Assembly: GCA_047947135.1 (NCBI GenBank) | Contig: CP170457.1 | Coordinates: forward strand, 2,790,001-2,854,000 | Reading direction: 5' to 3' | Origin: Planctobacterium sp047947135 | GTDB taxonomy: Bacteria > Pseudomonadota > Gammaproteobacteria > Enterobacterales > Alteromonadaceae | DNA length: 64,000 nt | Part shown: one piece after another, positions 54,940 through 62,041 of the stretch | Layout: every line of letters begins with the position of its first letter | Numbering within the stretch: the stretch's first letter is position 1 | Notes under the pieces: model-generated | Database searches by the model: none | What the model was told of the DNA's origin: nothing | What the model saw: the letters and a program-made list of their open reading frames with translations, nothing else | Position numbers and translations under genes: made by a program

Positions 54940-55269
54940 ATGAAAAGAATGCTTGGCGTATTATTGTTGGCGATGTTGCTTCCATGTTTATCCACTGGTG
55001 CACCTTACGATCCAAAAACAGGTTATATTCAGCAGATAGACGTATCCGCTGGCGAAAATATGGGATTTAGGGTGCTTCTCAAAGACGTAGACTTTGAATG
55101 CGGTAGCGGAAGCAGACAAGCATACATTAATGAAAGCTACAGTAATTACGATACCTTCACTAGTGTTTTATTGGCCGCCAAAATGTCCAAAACAAAAGTA
55201 CGAATATATAATGCAGAAGGTACCTCACAACACTGCAAAATTATCTACGTTATTCTGTTGGATGAATAA
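54940..55269 (+). CDS. Small secreted protein of unknown function
   Basis: About 109 residues from ATG 54940 (an in-frame start at 54928 would precede the signal peptide awkwardly). Signal peptide MKRMLGVLLLAMLLPCLSTGA. The mature part of about 88 residues has two Cys (in FECGSGSRQ and QHCKIIY) that could form a disulfide, and a middle NYDTFTSVLLAAKMSKTKVR. I recognise the general pattern (GFRVLLK, Cys, TFTSVLLAAK, Cys near the end) from many unnamed small exported proteins of marine gammaproteobacteria, but know no function. It is enclosed by the 50-base repeats and is more AT-rich than tyrA. Confidence 0.7.
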   Translation: MKRMLGVLLLAMLLPCLSTGAPYDPKTGYIQQIDVSAGENMGFRVLLKDVDFECGSGSRQAYINESYSNYDTFTSVLLAAKMSKTKVRIYNAEGTSQHCKIIYVILLDE

Positions 55270-55301
55270 CCTAGATTTAAATTTAGTTTCTTCAATGTCA
55301 G

Positions 55302-55350
55302 AAAAGGTTTTGACGGTCTGTACGACTTTTTGAGTATCTGTTGGTACCGT
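55302..55350 (+). repeat. 50-bp direct repeat, downstream copy
   Basis: Copy of 54751-54800 with three substitutions and a one-base deletion. A low-confidence frame (55330-55590) begins inside it, and the small gene at 55594 follows. Confidence 0.8.
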
Positions 55351-55590
55351 AAAACAGCGCACCTAATCAAAAGCGACGTTAAAAGATTTAACCTTAAATA
55401 CTGTTTACATACTGGGGTTTCAGCAAAACCGGAGGTTCACTTCCCACAGGATGATTCAGGCAATTTTGTCTGGCAAAATACAGCAAGTCATTGGTATTCT
55501 TGGGCAAATTTTTATTTTATTGCGAATTTTGAAGCTAAAGCTGTTTGGGTTTACACGGAATTCGCAGTAAAACACTGTATGAGCACTTGA
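55330..55590 (+). other. Doubtful ORF, possibly a gene remnant
   Basis: An 86-codon frame opening at TTG inside the repeat. The later part (KPEVHFPQDDSGNFVWQN, then HWYSWANFYFIANFEAKAVW) has protein-like composition, but there is no ribosome site and no recognised family. It may be the tail of a gene cut off by repeat recombination, or chance. It ends three bases before the next gene. Confidence 0.25.
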
Positions 55591-55593
55591 AGC

Positions 55594-55932
55594 ATGATTG
55601 ATATCATTCGAGAATTGTTCACTAAAAACGTACCTAAATGTTTGTCATGCAAAGCTGGCTCAATACTTATTGGCGATGATTTACTTTTTAGCTGGGTTGA
55701 TGTTGTATCAATTGAAGCGTACAAAATTGACGAAATTACTACTGATTTAGTTTGCCTTGATTTCCGTTTAACTTCAGGCAATACCGTTACAATTCATGAA
55801 GAGTTACTTGGCTACAATGAGTTTTTACAGTCAATGCAAGATTCTATTAAGTTAAGCAAACCAAATTGGATGTCAGAGATTGTGCAACCTCCCTTTAAAG
55901 AGAATCGGACAAAAATATATGTGTGCTTATAA
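55594..55932 (+). CDS. Small cytosolic protein encoded next to an attC-like site
   Basis: 112 residues, no signal peptide. Features: CLSCKAGSILIGDDLLFSW with a CxxC pair (about 16-34), WVDVVSIEAYKIDEITTDLV then CLDFRL, and HEELLGYNEFLQSM, ending VQPPFKENRTKIYVCL. The sequence of a Trp/Asp strand, 'AYK.D..TTDL.CL', an acidic helix and 'PF..N' resembles a family of unnamed small proteins, some of which look like immunity proteins; I cannot assign a role. The stop codon (TAA, 55930-55932) is the first part of an attC-like site, the arrangement seen in integron cassettes. Confidence 0.7.
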   Translation: MIDIIRELFTKNVPKCLSCKAGSILIGDDLLFSWVDVVSIEAYKIDEITTDLVCLDFRLTSGNTVTIHEELLGYNEFLQSMQDSIKLSKPNWMSEIVQPPFKENRTKIYVCL

Positions 55933-56022
55933 CAAACCATTCAACCGGCCCCATATTCACTGGCTGGGTTCACTTCGTTCCCAGTATAGCCATCAAGTCT
56001 GGGCCGTTTAATAGAGGCGTTA
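55930..56022 (+). repeat. attC-like integron cassette site
   Basis: 93 bases long. Outer boxes TAAC (55930-55933) and GTTA (56019-56022) and inner boxes CGGCCC (55946-55951) and GGGCCG (56001-56006) are complementary and placed symmetrically (16 bases from box to box on both sides). The two arms between the boxes are mismatched, as in attC, and a CTGGG/CCCAG hairpin lies in the centre. The left end TAACAAA and right end GCGTTA resemble Vibrio-type attC ends. No integrase gene is in the window. Confidence 0.6.
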
Positions 56023-56180
56023 CTGTCCGCTTCCTGAAACTTTCTGTCAGTCAAATGAACAAGGTGACCGACAGCTTTATTGATAACAGTGACATAGCAG
56101 GTCAACAACCGGATTGTTATGCAACAAACTGGTTGTAAACTCACTTCCCACTTTTCAGGATTATAAAAAGGCGAATTATG

Positions 56181-57377
56181 CTAACCCTCATCGACGTCTG
56201 GATTTTGCAGAGCCTGAACCATGGGGACTTTGGTGTTTTTAATCGATTCACTGGGATAGCAGCCTAAGATTTTTAGGTATCGGGTCATACCTCGTAAGGT
56301 TTCAATCGCCTTTTCCATTGGTCCATCATCTATATTGCCATCAACATCGATATAAAACATTTCCTCCCAAGGGTTGCCGTTAATTGGGCGAGACTCCAGT
56401 TTAGTCATATTGATTTCATTCTCTTTGAATACCAATAATGCCTCAACCAAGGCCCCTGGTTTTTGCACGGTAGACATCACGATGGTGGTTTTGGCTGGGA
56501 TCTGTAGCGGTACTTTAGCGGCTTTTCTTGCGATAACAATAAAGCGACTATGGTTTTCCTGCTGATTGGCAATATTATTGCGCACTGCATTAAGGCCATA
56601 GACTTTGCCGCCTTCGGCGCTACCTAATGCGGCAATATCGAATCGTTGCGACTCAGACACTAATTGCATGGCATGGGACGTGCTGTCACACAAATGCTTT
56701 TTGATATCACCGAGTTGAGATATAAACTGACTGCACTGCGCAAACACCTGTGGGTGTCCGTAAAGTACTTTGATATTGCTTAAATCGCTCTCTTCGACAG
56801 TCAATACCGAATGACGTACCGGATGAGTTAATTCACCAACGATGGCAATACTGGAGTGCTGTAGCTGGTCGTAGACTTCATTGATACTGCCAGACGAAGT
56901 GTTTTCAATCGGTAATACGGCGAAATCTGCTTCGTTACTTTCGACTTTTTGAATGATTTCAGCAAAGCTTTGGCAACCGATTTCCAAGAGTTCTCCCGGG
57001 CGACGAGAGAAGTATTTCTGGGTTGCCAGATAACTGTAGCTGCCTTTATCACCTAAATATGCGACTCGATGTAAAGGTCGAATGTTTTCAGGGTTAGCGC
57101 GCTCTGCTAACAATGCCTGCTGATTTAAGACTGAGTCTTCGATAATGGTATGAAATAGCGCCGTGACAAATTGTGGAGAAAGCCCCAGTTTTTGGCCTTT
57201 TTTTACCAGATTGACCAGCAAGGCCTCTTCTCTGGCTTCATCTCTGACGTTTTTATGTTGTAGAATTTTGGTTTCGGCCACCATGGTGGTGCATTTTTGA
57301 CGTTTTGCGACAAGACTTAATAGCTGCTCGTCTATCGTGGAAATCTCTTCTCTTAACGTGTTCAAATCAATTGTCAT
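56181..57377 (-). CDS. pheA: Bifunctional chorismate mutase / prephenate dehydratase
   Basis: About 398 residues. N-terminal chorismate mutase domain (LNTLREEISTIDEQLLSLVA and HKNVRDEAREEALL), central prephenate dehydratase domain (GDKGSYSYLATQKYF, then VLPIENTSSGSINEVYDQL at about 160-178, HSRFIVI) and a C-terminal ACT regulatory domain with ESRPINGNPWEEMFYID (about 335-351), the Phe-binding ESRP motif. It makes phenylpyruvate. GTG at 57386 is in frame, but ATG 57377 gives the usual short N-terminus. Expression is probably set by the leader peptide and attenuator immediately upstream. Confidence 0.95.
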   Translation of the reverse strand: MTIDLNTLREEISTIDEQLLSLVAKRQKCTTMVAETKILQHKNVRDEAREEALLVNLVKKGQKLGLSPQFVTALFHTIIEDSVLNQQALLAERANPENIRPLHRVAYLGDKGSYSYLATQKYFSRRPGELLEIGCQSFAEIIQKVESNEADFAVLPIENTSSGSINEVYDQLQHSSIAIVGELTHPVRHSVLTVEESDLSNIKVLYGHPQVFAQCSQFISQLGDIKKHLCDSTSHAMQLVSESQRFDIAALGSAEGGKVYGLNAVRNNIANQQENHSRFIVIARKAAKVPLQIPAKTTIVMSTVQKPGALVEALLVFKENEINMTKLESRPINGNPWEEMFYIDVDGNIDDGPMEKAIETLRGMTRYLKILGCYPSESIKNTKVPMVQALQNPDVDEG

Positions 57378-57418
57378 TGGCTTCACTCTGGCTTACTTTT
57401 ATTTTGAATCGCAGCTTT

Positions 57419-57448
57419 AAAAAAAAACCTCCCACTTGGGAGGTTTTT
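57419..57448 (-). terminator. pheA attenuator hairpin
   Basis: On the minus strand CCTCCC pairs with GGGAGG (57428-57433 and 57438-57443 in + coordinates), extended by A/T pairs, and is followed by nine T. It sits between the leader peptide and pheA. A second GGGAGG on the minus strand at 57478-57473 could pair with the CCTCCC arm instead and form an antiterminator. Confidence 0.85.
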
Positions 57449-57481
57449 GGAAAATGTTCACACAAACACAGGCCTCCCGAT

Positions 57482-57526
57482 TCAGGATGAGGTAAAAAAG
57501 GTAAAAAGTGTGTTTGTTATTTTCAT
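57482..57526 (-). CDS. pheL: pheA leader peptide
   Basis: A 14-codon frame, MKITNTLFTFFTSS then stop, ending 39 bases before the attenuator hairpin. Three of its residues are Phe, two of them adjacent, as in the E. coli pheL peptide. Ribosome stalling at Phe codons when charged tRNA-Phe is scarce would favour the antiterminator. No strong Shine-Dalgarno sequence is visible, which is the main doubt. Confidence 0.65.
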   Translation of the reverse strand: MKITNTLFTFFTSS

Positions 57527-57611
57527 AGCATTGAAGTTACTGTGCTGCTGCGTTTATGTCAACTGCTTTGAGGGCAGGCTACTCATACCCTCTTAATATA
57601 TCTTATGAGTT

Positions 57612-58412
57612 TTAATCGCTCAGCAGAGTAGCCAGCATTTTTTTCACTTCAGCAGGCTCGAAAGGCTTATCACACAAAGCGTTTACCCCGGTTTGCTGAA
57701 TATTCGCCATATGAGCACTGTTTTGCGCTTCTGATGTGACCATAATAATAGGGATATGCGCAGTGCTTGGGTTGAAGCGCACAAATTCAGATAATTCTCG
57801 ACCATCCATTTCAGGCATATTGTAGTCAGTTACTACCAGATCATACTCATTGTCTTTGATCAGTGACAATGCCATCGCGCCGTTTTCCGCTTCATCGATT
57901 TTCTTCAGGCCCATATTTTCCAAAACACGGCGAATGTGGTTTCTGGCTAACCGGCTATCGTCAACTAAAAGTACGCGCACATCGACAACGTCAAACAGCG
58001 TCAGTTCCAGCTCTTCTTCGTTGATCATATCAATTGACGCTTTTAACGCTTTGGATAAATGTATTGGTTTGAAAGGCTTGGGTAGAATGGCTGCTATCCC
58101 GGCCTGTTTAAACTCTTCCAATTTGGCGACCTTGGTTTCACTCGAGACGAGCATGAAAGGTATCGAGGAATGTTCTGTGGATTCTTTCATGAACTTCAGC
58201 AGTTCAAGCGCTGTACCGTCGGCGAAGTACATAGTACTGACAACTAAATCGGCGCCGTGTGCTTTCAATGCTGTTTTTGCTTCACCAATACTGGATACAG
58301 CATCGATCTCACCGACATTTTCTTTTAATAAAAGCTGGGTGATAATTTTTCGTTGCGTATCCGATGGCTCAACCAACAGGATGTTTAAATCAGAAAGTGT
58401 AATATTATGCAT
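57612..58412 (-). CDS. Response regulator with two receiver domains
   Basis: 266 residues. Domain 1 (about 7-125) begins ILLVEPSDTQRK but has VVSTMYFADG where the phospho-accepting Asp should be, so it is probably not phosphorylated. Domain 2 (about 148-262) is complete: VLLVDDSRLARNHIRR, Asp in LVVTDYNMPEMDG, Thr/Ser in MVTSEAQN, Lys in CDKPFEP. There is no output domain, so it is a CheY-like or adaptor protein. Neighbouring genes include YciH on the same strand and, divergently, the CrsA/CrsR-like pair, which it might feed, but no kinase adjoins it. Confidence 0.9.
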   Translation of the reverse strand: MHNITLSDLNILLVEPSDTQRKIITQLLLKENVGEIDAVSSIGEAKTALKAHGADLVVSTMYFADGTALELLKFMKESTEHSSIPFMLVSSETKVAKLEEFKQAGIAAILPKPFKPIHLSKALKASIDMINEEELELTLFDVVDVRVLLVDDSRLARNHIRRVLENMGLKKIDEAENGAMALSLIKDNEYDLVVTDYNMPEMDGRELSEFVRFNPSTAHIPIIMVTSEAQNSAHMANIQQTGVNALCDKPFEPAEVKKMLATLLSD

Positions 58413-58437
58413 GTTTGGGTCACTTATTCTCTAGCGA

Positions 58438-58758
58438 TTAGCCGCCGGCCAATTTCACCGTAAATTTCTTTTGTTCTAAGAAGGTTTTAATCTTATCGCG
58501 ATTATCACCCTGTATCTCGATAACGTGGTCTTTCACCGAGCCACCAGTGCCACACAATTTTTTAAGCTGTTTGGCCAAATCTTTTAGTTCAGATTCTGTC
58601 ACTGTTAATCCAGAGACCGTGGTAACGCCTTTTCCTTTTCGTCCTTTTGTTTCACGACGAATTCGCACAACACCGTCTCCTTTGGGAGTGTCTGATGTTT
58701 TTGCTTCTTTTGCTATTCGACCAAAGTCGGTACTGTAAACTAAAGGATTATTTGCCAT
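58438..58758 (-). CDS. yciH: YciH/SUI1-family translation factor
   Basis: 106 residues. The SUI1/eIF1-like fold fills the C-terminal 75 residues: VVRIRRETKGRKGKGVTTVSG split across about 26-46, then LAKQLKKLCGTGGSVKDHV and IEIQGDNRDKIKTFLEQKKF. The basic loop and GTGGSVKD are diagnostic. The bacterial homologue YciH acts on initiation complexes and is thought to help discriminate against wrong initiation. The 25-base gap to the response regulator suggests co-transcription. Confidence 0.93.
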   Translation of the reverse strand: MANNPLVYSTDFGRIAKEAKTSDTPKGDGVVRIRRETKGRKGKGVTTVSGLTVTESELKDLAKQLKKLCGTGGSVKDHVIEIQGDNRDKIKTFLEQKKFTVKLAGG

Positions 58759-58881
58759 ACTGTTAGTGCTTTACCTAAGAATTTTCGGAAAGATACTATC
58801 TAGCCGTGATCTTAGTAAAAAATAGCTGGATTTGATATGACCAAATTCTAAAAAAACGATCAGTATATTGGAGCACTTATC

Positions 58882-59187
58882 ATGACCGTGGAAAAGCACT
58901 TTTCTGAAAATGATGCAACTTTAACCATTTCCCCGAGCGAAAAGTTTGATTTTGCGTCTGTTCAGGAGTTTAAAGCCACCTACGCGGAAGATATGGACAA
59001 GGTGGAAACTGTGGTAATTGATCTTAGCCGAACCGAATATATGGACAGCTCGGCGTTAGGTATGTTGCTGAATATGCAAAAAGCACTGAAGGAAAGGGTG
59101 ACCACGTTTGAAATCATCAATAGCCGTCCTCAGGTTAAAAAAATTCTGGAAATTTCTCGCTTCGACAAAAAATTCACTATTCGCTGA
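58882..59187 (+). CDS. crsA: STAS-domain anti-sigma-factor antagonist (CrsA/HsbA-like)
   Basis: 101 residues, a single STAS domain. The regulatory Ser lies in EYMDSSALGMLLNMQKAL (about 53-70). In Shewanella CrsA binds and holds RpoS until dephosphorylated by CrsR, and in Pseudomonas HsbA works with HsbR. I infer the same kind of partner switch because the next gene, six bases downstream, encodes the matching receiver-phosphatase-kinase protein. AGCACTT precedes the ATG; a weak ribosome site (GGAG) is about ten bases upstream. Confidence 0.85.
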   Translation: MTVEKHFSENDATLTISPSEKFDFASVQEFKATYAEDMDKVETVVIDLSRTEYMDSSALGMLLNMQKALKERVTTFEIINSRPQVKKILEISRFDKKFTIR

Positions 59188-59193
59188 TCGGTA

Positions 59194-60903
59194 ATGTTAG
59201 ATACTTCCATGAATGTACTCGTCGTAGACGACGAGTCGATTAATCGCGTTATGCTGCTGCATATGTTGGAAGAAAACGGATACCAAAATTGTACTGAAGC
59301 TGAAAATGGCGAAGAGGCGATACAAAAAGCAAAGGACAATCCGCCCGATCTGGTGTTATTAGATGTGATGATGCCGGGAATGTCCGGAATTGAAGTTGCC
59401 CCCATTTTAAAATATCAACAGCAGGACCTGTACCTGCCAATTATCTATATCACCTCATTGGAAGATGATGAAAGCCTTGCGGTGGGTCTGGAAGTCGGAG
59501 GTGATGACTTTGTCTCTAAACCCTTTAACAAAGTGGTATTAGCCGCTAAGTTAAAAGCCCATGCTCGCACGCGCTATCTTAGTAAAAAAACTTATCAACA
59601 AAATCAGATATTAAGTTACCACCAAAGTCATATTGAGCGAGAACATACCATCGTCGAACACATTTTTGACAATGTTCTGAATTTAGATGCTTTGGTATCA
59701 CGTTTTATAGATTACCACCTGGCACCAGCTACCAATTTTAATGGCGATGTATTGCTGGTAGAGCGAAGTCCTAACGCGGGGTTATATATATTGCTCGGGG
59801 ATTTTACTGGTCATGGACTGGCATCTGCCATTGGTGCGATACCCGTATCCCGTGCGTTCCAAACAATGGCTGACAGAGGCGTACCTGTAGGGGAAATAGC
59901 CGAAACCTTAAATGGAATTTTGCTGGACTTTTTACCCGGTGGTATGTTCTTTGCCTGCACGGTGATTGAAGTAGCCAATAATGGCAGAACCATGGATATT
60001 TGGAATGGCGGCTTACCCCATCTGATCCTGGTGGATAAGGCAGGCAACCTGAAGGAACGTTTTGAATCACGGCATATGGCACTGGGCATTCTGGAGCCTG
60101 ATGAATTTGCCAGTGATACTGTGCGTTATGATTTGCAAAATGGCGATCGGTTGTGTGGTTACACCGATGGCGTGATTGAGCTGCACGACGATTCAGGTGA
60201 GATGCTGGGAGAAGCAGGACTTGAACGCTGGTTGACACAAAATTCTCAGGTGACCACTGCACAAATCATGCAACAAGTCAGGCAGATTCAAGGGGGCACG
60301 GAACAGGCAGATGACATTAGCATTTTTATTTATCAAGCCCGGGATTTGGGACTGGAAAGAAAAGTACGTAGCTTACCCAAAAACCCTTTTAGTGTTGAGC
60401 TGCTGCTAAAAGACAAGCAATTGGCTAACGAAAGTCCAGTCTCTGAACTGGTAGATTTATTATCTGGTCACCAGTCTTTTGATGGTGTTCGTTCTGCTTT
60501 ATTTACCGTGTTTAGTGAAATTTATACCAATGCTTTAGATCACGGGGTACTGCAACTAGACTCTAAGTTGAAGGATACGCCTGATGGATTTATGGCGTAT
60601 TTTGAAGAAAGAGAAAAGCGTCTTGCCAAGTTGATATCTGGCGAAATCAAACTAACCCTGCGTTATATTCCTGAACCTGCCTGTTTAATATTTAATGTCA
60701 CAGATTCGGGTACGGGTTTTAATGCAGATAAGATGGTATCCAAAGTGGATTCGGATAACCCCTATGGCAGAGGTATTGCACTGGTGAAGGAACTAACTGA
60801 CAAAGTCAGCTTTGAAAATAATGGAACCAGTGTCACAACGTGGTTCTTATTGGAAACGAACAAATCCAAAGAGGAGCTTTTGTCACAACTGCCTAATTCC
60901 TGA
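59194..60903 (+). CDS. crsR: Receiver-PP2C phosphatase-kinase regulator of the STAS protein (CrsR-like)
   Basis: 569 residues. Receiver domain about 5-125 (VLVVDDESINRVML, Asp in LVLLDVMMPGMSG, Lys in VSKPFNK). SpoIIE/RsbU-type PP2C phosphatase about 185-385 (FNGDVLLVERSPNAGLYIL, LGDFTGHGLASAIGAIP and DDISIFIYQ with the metal-binding Asp residues). HATPase_c_2 kinase domain at the C-terminus (FSEIYTNALDHGVL, FNVTDSGTGFN, YGRGIALVKELTDKV). This triple layout is that of Shewanella CrsR, which phosphorylates CrsA when its receiver is unphosphorylated and dephosphorylates it otherwise. The upstream kinase is not in the window. Confidence 0.9.
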   Translation: MLDTSMNVLVVDDESINRVMLLHMLEENGYQNCTEAENGEEAIQKAKDNPPDLVLLDVMMPGMSGIEVAPILKYQQQDLYLPIIYITSLEDDESLAVGLEVGGDDFVSKPFNKVVLAAKLKAHARTRYLSKKTYQQNQILSYHQSHIEREHTIVEHIFDNVLNLDALVSRFIDYHLAPATNFNGDVLLVERSPNAGLYILLGDFTGHGLASAIGAIPVSRAFQTMADRGVPVGEIAETLNGILLDFLPGGMFFACTVIEVANNGRTMDIWNGGLPHLILVDKAGNLKERFESRHMALGILEPDEFASDTVRYDLQNGDRLCGYTDGVIELHDDSGEMLGEAGLERWLTQNSQVTTAQIMQQVRQIQGGTEQADDISIFIYQARDLGLERKVRSLPKNPFSVELLLKDKQLANESPVSELVDLLSGHQSFDGVRSALFTVFSEIYTNALDHGVLQLDSKLKDTPDGFMAYFEEREKRLAKLISGEIKLTLRYIPEPACLIFNVTDSGTGFNADKMVSKVDSDNPYGRGIALVKELTDKVSFENNGTSVTTWFLLETNKSKEELLSQLPNS

Positions 60904-60932
60904 GGTAATTAAGCGATCTTACAAAAATTCAT

Positions 60933-60961
60933 TTGAATTGAGAATCGTTCTCAATTACATT
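60933..60961 (+). promoter_or_regulatory. Promoter with Fur box of the iron ABC transporter
   Basis: TTGAAT (60933-60938), 17-base spacer, TACATT (60956-60961) is a fair sigma-70 promoter. A perfect 9-3-9 dyad, AATTGAGAA-TCG-TTCTCAATT (60936-60956), fills the spacer and matches the Fur consensus type. Iron-loaded Fur would cover the promoter, so expression should rise under iron starvation. Confidence 0.85.
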
Positions 60962-61000
60962 GCGACTCCAACCCATTAACAACGAAAAAAAAGGTATTAC

Positions 61001-62017
61001 ATGAAATCGATGATGATTCGCACACTTGTTTGTTCTTTATTGACAGTGTGTTCGTTGGCTCAGGCGGCTGAAGTCAATGTGTATTCCGCCAGAAAAGATG
61101 AATTAATTAAACCCTTGCTGGATAAGTTTGAAAAGGCAACTGGCATCGAGGTTAATTTGGTCACAGGGAAAGCTGACGCACTACTCTCCCGCATGCAATC
61201 CGAAGGCGAATATAGCCCGGTAGACGTGTTGTTAACTACTGACGTTGGGCGACTGGAAAGAGCCAAAGCATTGTCTTTAATACAAAGCGTTAACTCTGAT
61301 GTTCTTGAAAAAGCGATTGCTAAGAATTTTCGTGACTCTGAGGGTTACTGGTATGCACTAACCAAACGCGCCCGCACCATTATGTATCATCCAGAAAGAG
61401 TAAAGGTTGCTGAACTAAATGGGATTCTCGATCTTGCCGATGAAAAGTGGAAAGGGCGTATTTGTGTGCGTTCTTCAAATAATATTTATAACCAATCATT
61501 GGTTTCAGCCATGTTGATTAAACATGACGAGGCAACGGTAACTCAATGGGCTGAACAGTTTGTCTCTAATTTCGCACGTTCTCCGAAAGGGGGGGATCGT
61601 GACCAGATAAAGGCGGTTGTTGCAGGCGAATGTGATGTGGCTATTGCAAACAGCTATTATCTTGCCGGTATGTTGAGGGACAGCAATATGGCAAACGTCG
61701 ACATTGCCAAACAGGTTAGCGTGTTTTGGCCTGCAGACGCTGATAAAGGCACCCATGTTAATATTTCTGGTGCAGCCGTTGCACAACATGCGCCAAATAA
61801 AGAAAGTGCGATTGCTCTACTTGAATTTCTTGTGAAGAAAGATAGTCAGCAATGGTACGCGGAGCACAATCACGAGTATCCGGTTATGGATAATGTGCCA
61901 GTAAGCGCCGTATTGCAGAGTTTTGGTGAATTTGAAGCTGAATCGGTTGCACTTGATTTGGTGGGTGAAAATACAGCCAAAGCGGTCGCTATTATGGATA
62001 AGGCGGGCTGGAAATAA
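61001..62017 (+). CDS. fbpA: Ferric-iron ABC transporter, periplasmic binding protein
   Basis: 338 residues. Signal peptide about 1-23 (ending LAQAAEV). The FbpA/FutA fold is shown by VNVYSARKDELIKPLLDKFE (about 25-44), VLLTTDVGRLERA, LTKRARTIMYHPERV and CDVAIANSYYLAGML (about 211-225), where the YY pair supplies the iron-binding Tyr residues typical of the family. It binds Fe3+ and passes it to the permease encoded next. A Fur box precedes it. Xenosiderophore or free ferric iron as substrate cannot be separated. Confidence 0.93.
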   Translation: MKSMMIRTLVCSLLTVCSLAQAAEVNVYSARKDELIKPLLDKFEKATGIEVNLVTGKADALLSRMQSEGEYSPVDVLLTTDVGRLERAKALSLIQSVNSDVLEKAIAKNFRDSEGYWYALTKRARTIMYHPERVKVAELNGILDLADEKWKGRICVRSSNNIYNQSLVSAMLIKHDEATVTQWAEQFVSNFARSPKGGDRDQIKAVVAGECDVAIANSYYLAGMLRDSNMANVDIAKQVSVFWPADADKGTHVNISGAAVAQHAPNKESAIALLEFLVKKDSQQWYAEHNHEYPVMDNVPVSAVLQSFGEFEAESVALDLVGENTAKAVAIMDKAGWK

Positions 62018-62041
62018 TTCCAGTCTGACATTTCTTCAGGT

